From Aricia agestis (Eukaryota > Arthropoda > Insecta > Lepidoptera > Lycaenidae), in contig NC_056418.1 in NCBI RefSeq assembly GCF_905147365.1, positions 3,657,262 through 3,721,261 of the forward strand: a stretch of DNA of 64,000 nt. Direction: 5' to 3'. The notes under the pieces are model-generated. The model was not told the origin of the DNA. It searched no databases and saw only the letters and a program-made list of their open reading frames with translations. The first letter of the stretch is position 1, and each line of letters starts with the position of its first letter. Positions 39,950 to 50,107 of this stretch are shown piece by piece. The translations under genes and the position numbers were made by a program.

Positions 39950-40400
39950 GATCCAGTGGCTTAGAGCGTGGCTCTCGAAAGTCATAGGTTCGATTACCGC
40001 GTAGGAAAAATATTATATCCAAATTTGGTTTGGAAAATGCTGATCAACTGATTGTTCGACTAAAGGCCAGCCCACAACACTGCGTTGCGACGTCGTATCG
40101 CAAAAATAACCTTTGAAAAACAATGTATTTTTTTGCGATGCGACGCCGCAACGCAGTGTTGTGGCCTGGTCCTAAGAGACTCTAGTAAATCCGTGCTTTA
40201 ATTGGGCTTGTAAAAATCGGTCCTGCACCTGATCTCTCGCGTCTCACCAGTCGTTCCAAACGTCTGTCCTATTGGGTAATGAGTGTAAAGGAAAAAGAGT
40301 GTTCTTATGAACTGTTTTCACCCTCGGGCACTATAAGTTACTCCAGCGTAGCTTGTCTTTCCAATGAAACTGGCCACCGTTATCGAAACTAATGTGGAAT
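39950..40400 (+). mobile_element. SINE family 2, old copy with a nested MITE
   Basis: TCTATGATCCAGTGGCTTAG head, AGGTTCGATTACCGCGT box B, AATGCTGATCAACTGATTG, then interrupted at 40061-40175 by the MITE, resuming with CCGTGCTTTAATTGGGCTTG, CCTGATCTCTCGC, CCTATTGGGTAATGAG and GGCCACCGTTATCGAAAC. Confidence 0.8.
40064..40172. mobile_element. MITE with TAA duplication (Harbinger-like), 109 bp
   Basis: CCACAACACTGCGTTGCGAC and GCCGCAACGCAGTGTTGTGG-type arms, continuing with ATCGCAAAAA / TTTTTGCGAT. TAA on both sides (40061-40063, 40173-40175). It sits inside the SINE at 39950. Confidence 0.9.
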
Positions 40401-40445
40401 CCATTGTGCCCAAAAATTAGCTACCCATGGTAACATTTCCCCGTA

Positions 40446-40771
40446 TTTTTTTTTATAAAATAAGGGGGAAACGAGCAAACGGGTCACCTGATGGAAAGCA
40501 ACTTCCGCCGCCCATGGACACTCGCAGCATCAGGAGAGGTGCAGGTGCGTTGCCGACCTTTTAAGAGGGAATAGGGTAATAGGGGAGGGTAAGGATGGGA
40601 AGGGAAGGGAATAGGGGAGGGTAGGGAAGGGATAGGGGATTGGGCCTCCGGTAAACTCAATCAGTCGGCGAAACACAGCGCAAGCGCTGTTTCACGCTGG
40701 TTTTCTGTGAGAACGTGGTATTTCTCCGGTCGAGCCGGCCTATTCGTGCCGAAGCATGGCTCTCCCACGTA
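40446..40771 (-). mobile_element. Retroposon P, copy 3, complete
   Basis: T-run, AAATAAGGGGGAAACGAGC, CCTGATGGAAAGCAACTTCC, CATGGACACTCGCAGCATC, two rounds of the GGGAAGGGAATAGGGGAGGG tract, TTGGGCCTCCGGTAAACTC, AGCGCAAGCGCTGTTTCACG and GGCTCTCCCACGT. Length and order agree with copies 5, 6 and 9. Confidence 0.93.
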
Positions 40772-40775
40772 TATA

Positions 40776-41159
40776 TATTTTTCACAAATTGTAATGTTCC
40801 AGCGTCTATTGTGAGTTTACATAATTGAATCTGTAGCGGCCATGAGTAATAGCGGCTATTTGTTACCGCCGGCTGAAACATTGATTTTAAATAATGGGTT
40901 TCAGAGTTATTTTATTGAAAAATGGGTTTCGAAATTATTTTATTTAAAAGCAGGTTTCGAAATTATTTAATTTTTAATGTAACGAATTTTTAAAGTTTTT
41001 GATATGGTTTCACAATATTGTAAATAAAAGTTCTTAAATACGTATAATTTGAATTAAACGTTATAGGGAGACATATTCAGAATATAATACTTAATATTAT
41101 GTTACAATATAAAATCTTAATATTAAAATCATTTGAAATATTTTCTTTGCAATATAATA
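40776..41159. other. No recognised feature
   Basis: AT-rich; a TTTCGAAATTATTTTATTT-like word is repeated three times between 40900 and 40975. Confidence 0.45.
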
Positions 41160-41350
41160 TAAAGGCGAAATGACATTCTCTGATTAATCACAAAATCTCA
41201 GAAATGTACTTCAAATTTAGTCAAAAGGTTTTCAATATATTGTAAAAATCTGCTACATACTGATTTAAAAAACTCTACTCCTAGGGGGGTAAATGGGGGT
41301 TGAATTTGTTTTTATTAATTTACGCGGGCAGAGCCATACGCAACAGCTAT
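41160..41350 (+). mobile_element. Degenerate Helitron-like element
   Basis: GGCGAAATGACATTCTCTG near the start and ATTTACGCGGGCAGAGCC, ATACGCAACAGCTATAAG at the end resemble a worn Helitron whose CTAG has become CTAT. Confidence 0.45.
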
Positions 41351-41357
41351 AAGTTAT

Positions 41358-41502
41358 GTATATATATAAAAATGGATTTTCAATTGTGTTAGTAACGCTA
41401 AAACTCGAAAACGGCTGAACGGATTGGTCTGATTTTTGTCTTAATATTCGTAGAAGTCCAGGGAAGGTTTTAAAGTGACACGAAGTTCACAGGGACAGCT
41501 AG
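41358..41502 (+). mobile_element. 148-bp-type miniature Helitron, copy 1
   Basis: TATATATATAAAAATGGATT, TTCAATTGTGTTAGTAACGC, AAACTCGAAAACGGCTGAAC, AGAAGTCCAGGGAAGG and GAAGTTCACAGGGACAGCTAG before T41503. It is nearly identical to 61262-61409. Confidence 0.85.
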
Positions 41503-41955
41503 TAAAATATAAATGCTTAATATAATTGAATATAATAAAATCAAGCTAACAAAAAAGACCCAAAAACATGATGGCATAATTTTATTCAAACTTAAAGACT
41601 TCTCTATGCGATTATTCCTATCAAACTTTCAAATAAATATTACATTTAAAGTGGAAGTCGCTGTGACTCGCACTTGGCCACTTTTCTCTATCAACTACGA
41701 TAAAATACGTGACAATATTCGGTGATCAATGTGAAATTGCTCTTCTTTGCGACGAGCAGTCAGATAAAAAATATGCTAAATCCGTTTACATGGTCCAAAT
41801 ATCTGTAACTTTTTTACAATTCGTGTAAATTATTTAAATAAAAAGTAAGTTTTTAAGTTACATAATTAATATAGTAAGGAGAATAAAACGAAAAATAGGA
41901 GAAGGTATGTAAAATAAAGTTCACATCAAAATCCAAAACTACCGAAAAAAATTAC
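41503..41955. other. Spacer; possible intron start for the minus-strand candidate
   Basis: AT-rich. A 70-codon frame at 41513-41725 has no recognisable domain. GTGACTCGCACTTGGCC near 41661 is a fragment of the 'GGTTCCGTAC' repeat. Confidence 0.35.
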
Positions 41956-42370
41956 CTTGCATCCATGGTCTTATTCCATCACACACAAACGTCACACACA
42001 CTGTTCACAGTACTGTCAATCCGGTTCCCGGCGCTGTCAACCCGGTTCTCAGTTCAAACTTGACAGACATAGAAACGAAGTTCGTAGCACGCGCTACGCC
42101 GTAGACTCGTCGTAGACCCGCTACGGACGGCTCGCTACTGGCGGGGGCTACTCGCCCGGACGGCGCACACTTTCGCGGTGTTGCACGCACACTTACATCC
42201 TTACAAGAGCCGGGAGTGTAAGCGGGAAAGTAACATTTTTGGGCTTATAAGTACGGCACACTGGCGCGCGCTCGCTCACACGTACGGCACACTAGCGTCC
42301 TCCCACTCACACATGCGCTGTAAGTATGGCGCATGTGTGAGTGTTCGCTGTACGAAGGAGCGATTTAAAC
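41956..42370 (-). promoter_or_regulatory. Candidate promoter and first exon, minus strand
   Basis: A CpG-rich island in AT-rich DNA. Reading on the minus strand: a 31-bp tandem repeat (plus coordinates 42251-42281 and 42282-42312, starting GTACGGCACACT), a TATA-like TTATAA (complement of 42245-42250), then about 250 nt that could be 5' UTR. It contains a short upstream frame beginning MSVKFELRTG and ends with AAGACCATGGATGCAAG|GTAATT. This would be a start codon (about 41965), three codons MDA and a good 5' splice site at 41956/41955. The rest of the gene would lie below 41.9 kb or outside the window. No downstream exon was identified, and a GC-rich MITE is the main alternative, though no terminal inverted repeats were seen. 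Confidence 0.4.
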
Positions 42371-42605
42371 TTGTAATCCCTAACGATGATTTGAATTTAA
42401 AGGATTTGGCTAATCACGAAACAGTGAAATAAGGAAAGTAAATTCGCATTGACTACAGGTATTTGCGTATGTTTCGAATTACTTTTTACTGGATATTCTA
42501 ATTTGTCTAAAATGTAATTGTCTTAACGTAAATCGCTGATACTTTTTACAATTGAACATAATATTAAGATAAAAGTTTTTCTAGTTACAAATAAATTATT
42601 TTTCG

Positions 42606-43036
42606 TAACAATTAATAAATAAAAATACATTCCTTTAACCTTTTTGGACACCTAGCCTATTTTTAATAACGCCTCCGTAGTCTAGTGCTATAGAGCGCGG
42701 CTCTTGACTCGGAGGTCGTAGGTTCGATTCCCGCGTTGGAAACATGTTATTTCCAATTTTGGTTAGGATAATACAGGCTGATCACCTGATTATCTGACAA
42801 GTAAGAATATGATCCATGCGTCGGATGGGCATGTAAAAAGTCGGTCCTGCGCCTGATCTCTCGCTGGTCGTGTCGGTCTTCCGTCCCACTGGGTTATGAG
42901 AGTAAAGGAATAGAGATTGCTATTGTGTACTGCGCACACACTTGGGCACTATAAAATTACTCCTGCGTAGCTGGCCTGGTTTCAATGTAAACCGGCCACC
43001 GTCACCGAAACCGGTGTGGGAGCTATTATTATTATT
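42606..43036 (+). mobile_element. SINE family 2 with shared 5' flank (donor-like locus)
   Basis: The SINE proper starts at about 42668 (GCCTCCGTAGTCTAGTGC), with box B GTAGGTTCGATTCCCGC, body ATGATCCATGCGTCGGATGG, end ACCGTCACCGAAACCGGTG and tail GGGAGCTATTATTATTATT. TTTTTAATA just before it and TTTTAAATA just after the tail may be its target duplication. The preceding 60 bp (from TAACAATTAATAAATAAAAA) also occurs, inverted and attached to the SINE, inside the Helitron at 37383. Confidence 0.9.
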
Positions 43037-43057
43037 TTAAATATTTTCAATTAATAT

Positions 43058-43260
43058 CTATATATTAATATGCAAGCGAAAAACTTTGTATCCCTTTTGA
43101 CGAAAAATTAAATTTTGCACTGTTATAGTTTATATGGTGAAGGAGTACATCGAGCTAATATTATTTTAAAATTATGCTTTTATCACACATTTTTTAACAA
43201 ATAACTGTAAATAAAATTACACACACTACAATACGCACACTCTAGAAGATGACAGATTTT
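43058..43260 (+). mobile_element. Helitron-like element, type G, 5' region
   Basis: ATCTATATATTAATATGCAA, GCGAAAAACTTTGTATCCC, TTTTGCACTGTTATAG, TCGAGCTAATATTATTTT and CACACACTACAATACGC resemble another lepidopteran Helitron family; the 3' end is unclear. Confidence 0.5.
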
Positions 43261-43599
43261 TTAGTGACAAACCTATGCAGACTAATTATACTCTTTTATT
43301 AATTATGGTTGAAGTCTGTTGATAAAAAGTTGACAATATGGATTATAGTTTTTTTTTTATTGAATCTTATTCTATTAGCACTAGACAATGCTACGGCCAG
43401 TTTGAGATCAGCTGAGTCCCAGAGACGAGAGTTGAAAAAAAATATGATAAAGTCAATATCTTTTTACAAATTAAACGTAGTAGTCCTAATGTCGTTCAAA
43501 CTAAGGTCGACTTTCGACCATTGGGCGATCTCTAGTAATATTAATAAAACAATTACTATGAAATTGAATCATTGAAATAATAATAATATTTTTAATATT
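43261..43599. other. No recognised feature
   Basis: An 88-codon plus frame (43309-43575) begins with a hydrophobic stretch WIIVFFLLNLILLAL but shows no signal context, homologous family or splice sites that I can support. Confidence 0.35.
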
Positions 43600-43990
43600 T
43601 ATAACAATTATTGACAATAGCAGAGTAGACAGAATTATAGAGTATATGCCGACTTAGAACTGATGTTGAAATTTTTTAATTTGACGTATTATGACGAAAA
43701 TCGTCGCTAGGGTTGTTAACTTGTTACCTACGAATTTAAAACTATGACACATCCCTGGACGTGTTCCTCTTTGGTCGTATTGTTGTTTGTGTTTTGGCAC
43801 ATGCGATTCAAATTGTCAGAATTTAATTTTGAAATATTTATTTTAAATATTTAAAAATAAATTATATCAGCCAGCGCGAGGCACATTCCGTTCATAATCC
43901 TAGTGAAACCCGACGAATTTGACAGATATTGAAACCTGTCCGTTTCTTTGCAGTCGAACTACTGGTCGTTATGTCTATTGTGACAATAGT
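43600..43990 (-). mobile_element. Interspersed repeat 'ACAATAGACA', copy B, full
   Basis: Inverse of 6851-7216. It starts near TATTGACAATAGCAGAG and ends TCTATTGTGACAATAG; the ACAATAG / CTATTGT words at the ends suggest short inverted termini. Copy B has the 3' end that copy A lost. Confidence 0.75.
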
Positions 43991-44336
43991 AATTGACTAA
44001 AGCGGTCACGATTATTGTATTTGTCAAACACATGGAAATTTAGCGCTAAAGCAATCACATATTGATATTAATATTATTGACAAATCCATATTATACAAAC
44101 TGATTATCATAATCACCTTGTTTAATATTTATATTTCAATAACAGATAATTCTTATTCATAAATTCTAATACATTTATACTTAATACTTTTTGCTGGGTA
44201 AAACGTACAAATAAAAAACTAAATGCCCGCAATTCTTTGAGGAAGAACAATTTTTAGAGACCTACCAAATTTTATCATATTTATTAAGCTACACACAAAT
44301 TGACACATAACTGTATTTTAAAAAGATAAGGGTGCC
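43991..44336. other. No recognised feature
   Basis: AT-rich spacer. Confidence 0.45.
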
Positions 44337-44526
44337 TTCTCACGGCGCGTATTATCGCAAGCCGCGCCGCGCCCGCTCGAGCCACGCGCCGTGTGAAGGG
44401 GTGGCTCGTGCTCGCCTGTTGGCTCGTGCTCGCTCGTAATAGCTGGCTCGGCGCGGCGCGGCTTGTGATAATAAGCTGGCTTCTCACGGCATGTTATATT
44501 GTCACACGCCAAGAGAAGCCAGCTTA
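44337..44526. mobile_element. GC-rich MITE with imperfect inverted ends
   Basis: GTGCCTTCTCACGGCGCG, AAGCCGCGCCGCGCC on the left; GGCGCGGCGCGGCTTGTGAT, AAGCTGGCTTCTCACGGC, CAAGAGAAGCCAGCTTA on the right. CTTCTCACGGC appears at both sides in the same orientation and its complement ends the element, so the right end has been duplicated. GGCTCGTGCTCGC repeats twice in the loop. Confidence 0.8.
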
Positions 44527-44850
44527 AAACCGACTTCAAATTGTACTTAATAATTGAGAATTAAAACTACCTATCTCCAAAACTACTAAACCGATTTTGA
44601 TGAAACTTGCACTATTTCGTAAGTTGAGCAATATCAAGTACAACAAAAAATAATAACTGAAATCAGAATGGTAGTTCCAGAGATATGCGAACACAAACAT
44701 AAAAACATACATACATACATACACTTTTGAAATTTGGCATATTTGTTCAGACGCTGATATAGACTAACATATACGAATATTGGGCAGTTCTGGAAATATT
44801 AGTTATAACATATTACATACATCAACTTCCTTTTTTGAAGCCGGTTAAAA
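44527..44850 (+). repeat. 'CCGACTTCAAA...GAAGCCGGTT' repeat
   Basis: AACCGACTTCAAATTGTAC at the left, CAAAACTACTAAACCGATTT, a (CATA)n run (44702-44722), and TTTTTTGAAGCCGGTTAAAAA at the right. GACTTC / GAAGCCGG form weak inverted ends. Confidence 0.65.
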
Positions 44851-44874
44851 ATAGTATGTCTTCTATATACAATA

Positions 44875-45039
44875 AGTATAGTGTTTGTGGGCAAACTTCT
44901 CCAATACCGGTCAACCGATTTTTATGAAATTTTATATGTTACATTCCTTTGACCTGTGAATAGGTTTTTCATGAACTATTTTAAATATTGATTGATACTA
45001 GAAATAATTTATATGGCAAAACAACGTTTGGTCAGCTAG
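44875..45039 (+). mobile_element. Short Helitron type B relative
   Basis: CAATACCGGTCAACCGATTT, TATATGTTACATTCC and TTTATATGGCAAAACAACG, TTTGGTCAGCTAG before T45040. Confidence 0.7.
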
Positions 45040-45385
45040 TATTATTATAATAAAATGTGAATATTTCACTTATTTTATCACATTTTTTTCTTTGTACAAT
45101 CGAGCTTGTCTTGTACAGAAAGTCACGTAAGTATACGATGATTTTTTAGGGAGTAAGAAAATTATAATTTTACTGGCTAAACGTATTTAAGATATCGGTA
45201 TATTATCATACGCACAAACATCTGTAGATAATTTGCTTAAACCTTATTGATATACTATGGCTGCCATTTTACAACCGTGAGAGAGAGAAAAAATTTGAGA
45301 GCCAATTTGTCGATAAAATATGCCTTATAATGACATTAAAGGTTAGGACACTGGAGTCGGAACACATTGTATATTTCGTTGATTA

Positions 45386-45560
45386 CCTCTCGCCAGTCGT
45401 CTCGGTCTTCCGTCCCACTGGGTTAGGAGAGTAAAAGGAATAGAGAGTGCTCTTGTGTACTGCGCTCACACTTGGGCACTATAAAACTACTCCTGCGTAA
45501 CTAGCCTGGTTTCCATAAAACCGGCTTGCGTCACCGTAATCGGTGTGGGAGTTATGATTA
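45386..45560 (+). mobile_element. SINE family 2, 5'-truncated
   Basis: Starts at CTCTCGCCAGTCGTCTCGG and runs through GTCCCACTGGGTTAGGAG, TACTGCGCTCACACTTGGG, ACTACTCCTGCGTAAC to GGTGTGGGAGTTATGATTA. The tRNA-like head is missing. Confidence 0.88.
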
Positions 45561-46186
45561 TATACAAGTGACTGTATTAAAAACTTTATGGTGCTAGGCA
45601 AAGTTCGTTATGCAAGGCCGACTAAAATTCGATAAACGCCGTTTATTACTGCAGTAGCCGACCATAGCTTAAACCTGGGCTTACGTTGTACCACTACTAG
45701 GTTTTGCCCGCGGCTTTGCTTATGTGGAATAAGTAGTACATGATTCCCCATATTATTCTAGAGTTATATGCTATGCTTTTGGATTGTGCTGTGCTCATTA
45801 ATGCCATGCTGGGTCGTCCAGTATTTTAGTTTTTCCAAAATGAAAATTGAAGTAAGTTTCTTGACTCTATATGTCATTATTTTACAAGGTTTTTTAACTG
45901 TTTTTTAAAATTAGTTTAAAATTATTGCTTTTTATTAAATGACTAGATATAAAATCAAAATATGTCTGTCTGTTGTTTGACAAATAGCAAATCTTATCAA
46001 TTTTGAAGTCTTTATAAAATGTGCAGAATTTCTTGAAAAGACATAATTATTGTAAGGCATATTTGAAAAATATGCATTATAATACTTACCCAGCGTACAC
46101 TCTAAAATTAAATCTTTTTATAATTTTCATGACAACCTCCATTTACTTATAATAATCTATGGGCACGGCAACGCCAAGAACAACGC
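45561..46186. other. No recognised feature
   Basis: AT-rich; TTGCCCGCGGCTTTGC near 45705 is a Helitron-like trace only. Confidence 0.4.
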
Positions 46187-46367
46187 GGGGCTACAATGGT
46201 CACATTTAGCAATTCCTCTCAATCAATTCAGCAAATGAATTGTCAAAACTGTCAAACTGACAAATGTCAAATCTGTACGAATTACTAGACATGAATTGCA
46301 AGCAGAGTTGCAATTTACGTGATTCATATCATGATTCTCCAAAGCGACCATTTTAGCCCCGCAGACA
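46187..46367 (+). mobile_element. MITE with GCGGGGCTAAAATGGTC ends, copy 2
   Basis: GCGGGGCTACAATGGTC and GACCATTTTAGCCCCGC ends; CACATTTAGCAATTCCTCTC and ACTGACAAATGTCAAATC inside. It is slightly shorter than the 13092 copy in the centre. Confidence 0.88.
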
Positions 46368-46939
46368 ATAACATTTCTTGTCCAAAATCGTTGACAATGT
46401 AAACAATTACCGTTAAAGACGCCCGAAGGCTGCATTGTCGTCCAGATAAGTCGGCAACTTTCAACGGAGTCGCAATTAATTTTCGATAAAATTTCAACTC
46501 GTTAACGCTTAGAATACTGCCTGGAACAACCTAATTGAATGTAAAGTTTATTCATTAAGGTGCTGTCTATCAAGTTGAGTGAGGCCTCCGACGAAAAATT
46601 GAGTTTTCGATTACAAACCTTGCAACATAACTGTTGCAATATACATTGCGGTTAGTCCTATCTCTCTGTTTTCAGAGTCAGCGTGAAATAGTTAGGCAGC
46701 TTTTCTATTTGTTTAAGTATATCTATATTTGAGATGTATACAACATAGTCCGTCAAGAAAGAGTAGACGCTGAATATTAATTTTCTTCGTTTTTCGGTTT
46801 GTGTTTGCATAGACAAAATTTATACGCTCTTTAGAGGGTAATATGTCTATTAACCTGAATCATTTTTAATTCGATGTTTTTTTTCATTATTTTGTTCGTC
46901 TTCCCTTTTTTTTGACAAGCTTTATACAGGTAGAAGCCT
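46368..46939. other. No recognised feature
   Basis: Mixed sequence without ORF or repeat signature that I can support. Confidence 0.4.
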
Positions 46940-47104
46940 AGATGAAGCCAGCAACTCCATGCCAATATCCATACTAAATTTTAGCAAAATCGGTTGAGCG
47001 GTTTAGCCGTGAACACAGGCAACAGACAGACAGATTAACAAACAGATAAACGGACAGAAGATAGATAGACTGACAGACTTACGCATTTATAATGTTAGTA
47101 TTGA
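46940..47104 (-). mobile_element. Helitron-like type A, minus strand, truncated
   Basis: AAAATCGGTTGAGCGGTTTA, GCCGTGAACACAGGCAACAG, ACAGACAGATTAAC and GACTTACGCATTTATAATGT, TAGTATTGAT are the complement of a type-A 5' half; the 3' half and CTAG are missing. Confidence 0.7.
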
Positions 47105-47477
47105 TTTTTGTACGGAAGGTTAAAGTTCTCTTCCAAAAACTACGTCAAGATAATTGCTAGTTCGTTCGTCGTTTTAGCGCATTGAAGGGCAATCCGTAAC
47201 GCCCTCCAATTAGTGAGTTTTCCGATACAATTAAACGTATTCGCGCCCGACAGGACAGGGGGAGATTTTTACTTACTAATTACTAGCTAATTCCAAAAAA
47301 TACCAACGGATCCCACACAGGGAGGTTTAATGATTATTGAAATATATTGAATTATAATTATTACTTATCACATTTTCCATATGTTTTCTACAAAATTCCA
47401 ATTAATGACTTTTTCGATACAATTTAAATTTTAACATATTAAAAATCGAGAAGACAGGGAAACATTTTTACTTACTA
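47105..47477. other. No recognised feature
   Basis: Spacer. TTTTTACTTACTAA occurs at 47268 and again at 47464, and CAATTAGTGAGTTTTCCGATACAATT / AATTAATGACTTTTTCGATACAATT-like words are repeated, so this is a loose ~190-bp duplication. Confidence 0.45.
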
Positions 47478-47650
47478 AAGGTGGCCATACACGGGACAAT
47501 TATCGTAACGATTTATCTCCTCGATGCTAAAATCGAACGACAAATTGTACGTGTGTAGCAATATCGCAACCGATTTTACGTTCAAATGATCGATTGGACG
47601 ATTTTCTTGACGATCGATCGAAACAAATTGTCCCGTGTATGGGCACCTTT
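47478..47650. mobile_element. MITE with AAAGGTGGCCATACACGGGA ends
   Basis: AAGGTGGCCATACACGGGAC, AATT on the left pairs with AATTGTCCCGTGTATGGGCA, CCTT on the right. The inside has scattered CGATCGAT-type words that give further pairing. About 172 bp; target duplication not clear. Confidence 0.88.
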
Positions 47651-48433
47651 ATGAATACTACTTACGGATCCCACTCAGGACGTTTGATGATTATTTAACT
47701 TTGATTGAATAAAGAGTTCAACGGAAAAGTATTTATGTATTTATTGTGCATTAAATTGACATTTCAATCAAGTGATCGTTAAATCCTTCTCCGTTTGACC
47801 GGTTATTGTACTATAAATTTTTAATATACTTATTAATGTGGGTACTTCTTTTTGTACATAGAAAATTTAAAAAATTGCCTTTTCCTAAATCTTAATATTT
47901 CCGCCTTGAGCCGAATTGGTTATGTTTCATTTAAATCATAAAATTAATTCCTATTTGCAACATTATAATTACAATACATCTACTTCCATTATAAAAGAGC
48001 TAATAGTACGAACGGTGTACTTACAGTCAAGGTGTTATTTTAGTCCTAAATCGATTCATAAAATCGATTTCAGTACAATTACATGCACTACAGCTGCAGG
48101 ACATAAGACGTCTTTAACATGGTAAAATGTACGGTTACGCCGGATAAACGAATGTTTGCACAATAAAGTCACGGTCAAGATCTTGTTTGGAAAAGAACTT
48201 GTTTTATGAATCCTTAATGAACCTAAATTTAATAGTAAACACACGACACATATAATCAGCTGCACTGGATGTTTATTTGCATATTCTGAGAATTTCGTAC
48301 AAATTAATGTCACACCTCACGAGCAGACTCGTGTAAGTTGTGCATAAGAGATAACTCTGTGTATTTTATACTTTAATGTATGAATTTTAAGCTATGTTTT
48401 TGTATTTCTTGAATATAAAACTAGTCTGCTTTC
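47651..48433. other. No recognised feature
   Basis: AT-rich. The frames of 69 and 85 codons at 47916-48313 have no domain and overlap on opposite strands. Confidence 0.4.
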
Positions 48434-48437
48434 TTAA

Positions 48438-48724
48438 GAGTCCGGTCGCCATCACAATTCTCATACAAACGTAATACCAAGTACATTTCCCATACAAAAA
48501 TATTTACCATAAAATGTGAGTTATTATTCAGCTTAAGATAGTAATTACCTAGGTTCCTGTACAAATATTAACTGCAAAATATTTACATACCAAAAAATAT
48601 GAACGATTACAATTTAGTATGTAAATATTGTTTATATTTACATACTAAATTGTAATTTAGTATGTATATATTCTCATACAAACGTATTAACGTTTGTATG
48701 AGAATTGCGATGGCACCCGGACTC
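48438..48724. mobile_element. TTAA-flanked MITE with CTTAAGAGTCCGG ends
   Basis: TTAA at 48434-48437 and 48725-48728. Ends GAGTCCGGTCGCCATCACAA and complement GAGTCCGGGTGCCATCGCAA, continuing TTCTCATACAAACGT. Inside, ATTTAGTATGTAAATATTG and its complement form a second AT-rich stem (about 48615-48665). Confidence 0.88.
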
Positions 48725-48756
48725 TTAAGTAGCTACGAAAATTCCTATACTTTATA

Positions 48757-48885
48757 CTTTTTTATAAAATAGGGGGCAAACGAGCTAACCGGTCACCTGA
48801 TGAGAGTAACTACCGTCGTCCATAGACAATCGCAACATCAGATGAGTTGCAAGTGTGTTGCCGACCTTTTAAGAGGAAATACGCT
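48757..48885 (-). mobile_element. Retroposon P, copy 4, 3' part, older variant
   Basis: TTTTTATAAAATAGGGGGCA, ACGAGCTAACCGGTCACC, CAACATCAGATGAGTTGCAA and GTGTTGCCGACCTTTTAAG, with more changes than other copies. The purine-rich and 5' parts are absent. Confidence 0.8.
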
Positions 48886-49064
48886 CTGTTCTTGAAGATA
48901 TTCAGGTTGTATTAGTCCAGAAATACTGCTGGCGTCGTTTGTTTTACTGTGCGAGACAGTAAGTTACGCGTAAAACGCACAGTGGTGGTACTATTTTAAT
49001 AATTTCGCTCAGATCGTATCCACTCTTTATATTTGCGATTATTATCAACCACCAGGCAAGGACT

Positions 49065-49403
49065 TTTTTTTTATGAAATAAGGGGGCAAACGAGCAAACG
49101 GGTCACCTGATGGAAAGCAACTTCCGTCGCCCATGGACACTCGCAGCATCAGAAGAGCTGCAGGTGCGTTGCCGGCCTTTTAAAGGGAATAGGGTAATAG
49201 GGGAGGTTAGGGACTAGGGATAGGAAGGGAAGGGAATAGGGGAGGGTAGGAAAGGAAATAGGGTAGGGGATTGGGCCTCCGGTAAACTCACTAACTCGGC
49301 GAAACACAGCGCAAGCTCTGTTTCACGCCGGTTTTCTGTGAGAACGTGGTATTTCTCCGGTCGAGCCGGCCCATTCGTGCCGAAGCACGGCTCTCCCACA
49401 TAT
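49065..49403 (-). mobile_element. Retroposon P, copy 5, complete with 7-bp target duplication
   Basis: T-run (A-tail of the minus strand), then the full family order to GGCTCTCCCACATAT. AAGGACT lies directly on both sides (49058-49064, 49404-49410). A-tail plus target duplication shows that the family moves by retroposition. No tRNA-like A/B box pair is evident in the 5' part, which is GC-rich and hairpin-forming (GGTCGAGCCGGCC). Confidence 0.95.
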
Positions 49404-49410
49404 AAGGACT

Positions 49411-50104
49411 GAAAGAAATTTATCGACGTTTTAATTTTGTTGAGTCAATCAATGTTTACATTTTGATCAAATGATTAAATGTAGTGCAAGCCCTCAAATA
49501 TCTAAACGTTTCCTTGTCCATGTGTGCTTAAATATATTTTAGTTACCTCAATAAAGTGCCTTATTATTATTTCATGAGGTATCTTGGGCCGTTTTGAGCG
49601 AGGGAACTCCCCTGGGTAAAGTTAAGCAGTCTTAGGTCTTAAAACGATTATGACGTCAGAGGCAATCAAAGCTATTAAATGTGGACTGTTAGAAGGGTAC
49701 TGAGACAAATTGTATTCAATAATTTCGTTGGCAGAGTTATAATATACAAATGTAACAAAACAAAGATAATAGTTTAGGCTGTATATATAGGCTGTTCTCT
49801 GTATAGAGTCCACTGTGAAAGTAGGATCTCTGATAAAGTAACATTTTTAAAATTTTGTATAAGCCACGTTATGACACTGGGACGCTTGCCTAGATACCTA
49901 CAAATCACAAAAAATACTCTTTCAGCGCTGCTACTTTACAGTGAACTCTAATTATTATATTATGAAAGTATTATCACTTTATTTATTTTGTTACTCCCTG
50001 TATAAAAGATTAATGGGATTTGACATAACGCTGATTTTATTATGACGAATTTGACTGGATAGAACAAGGAAGGAAGCTGCATTGTCAATATCGCATTAAA
50101 ATTG
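49411..50104. other. No recognised feature
   Basis: AT-rich spacer; 63- and 75-codon minus frames have no domain. Confidence 0.4.
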
Positions 50105-50107
50105 TAA

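Noticed and set aside
43309..43575. 88-codon ORF with a hydrophobic N-terminal segment
   Set aside because: No start context, splice signals or recognisable family; AT-rich DNA readily gives Ile/Leu/Phe-rich frames.
45119..45126. 8-nt exon between CTTGTACAG and GTAAGTA
   Set aside because: Acceptor has a weak pyrimidine tract, the exon would be too short, and no other gene signal is near.
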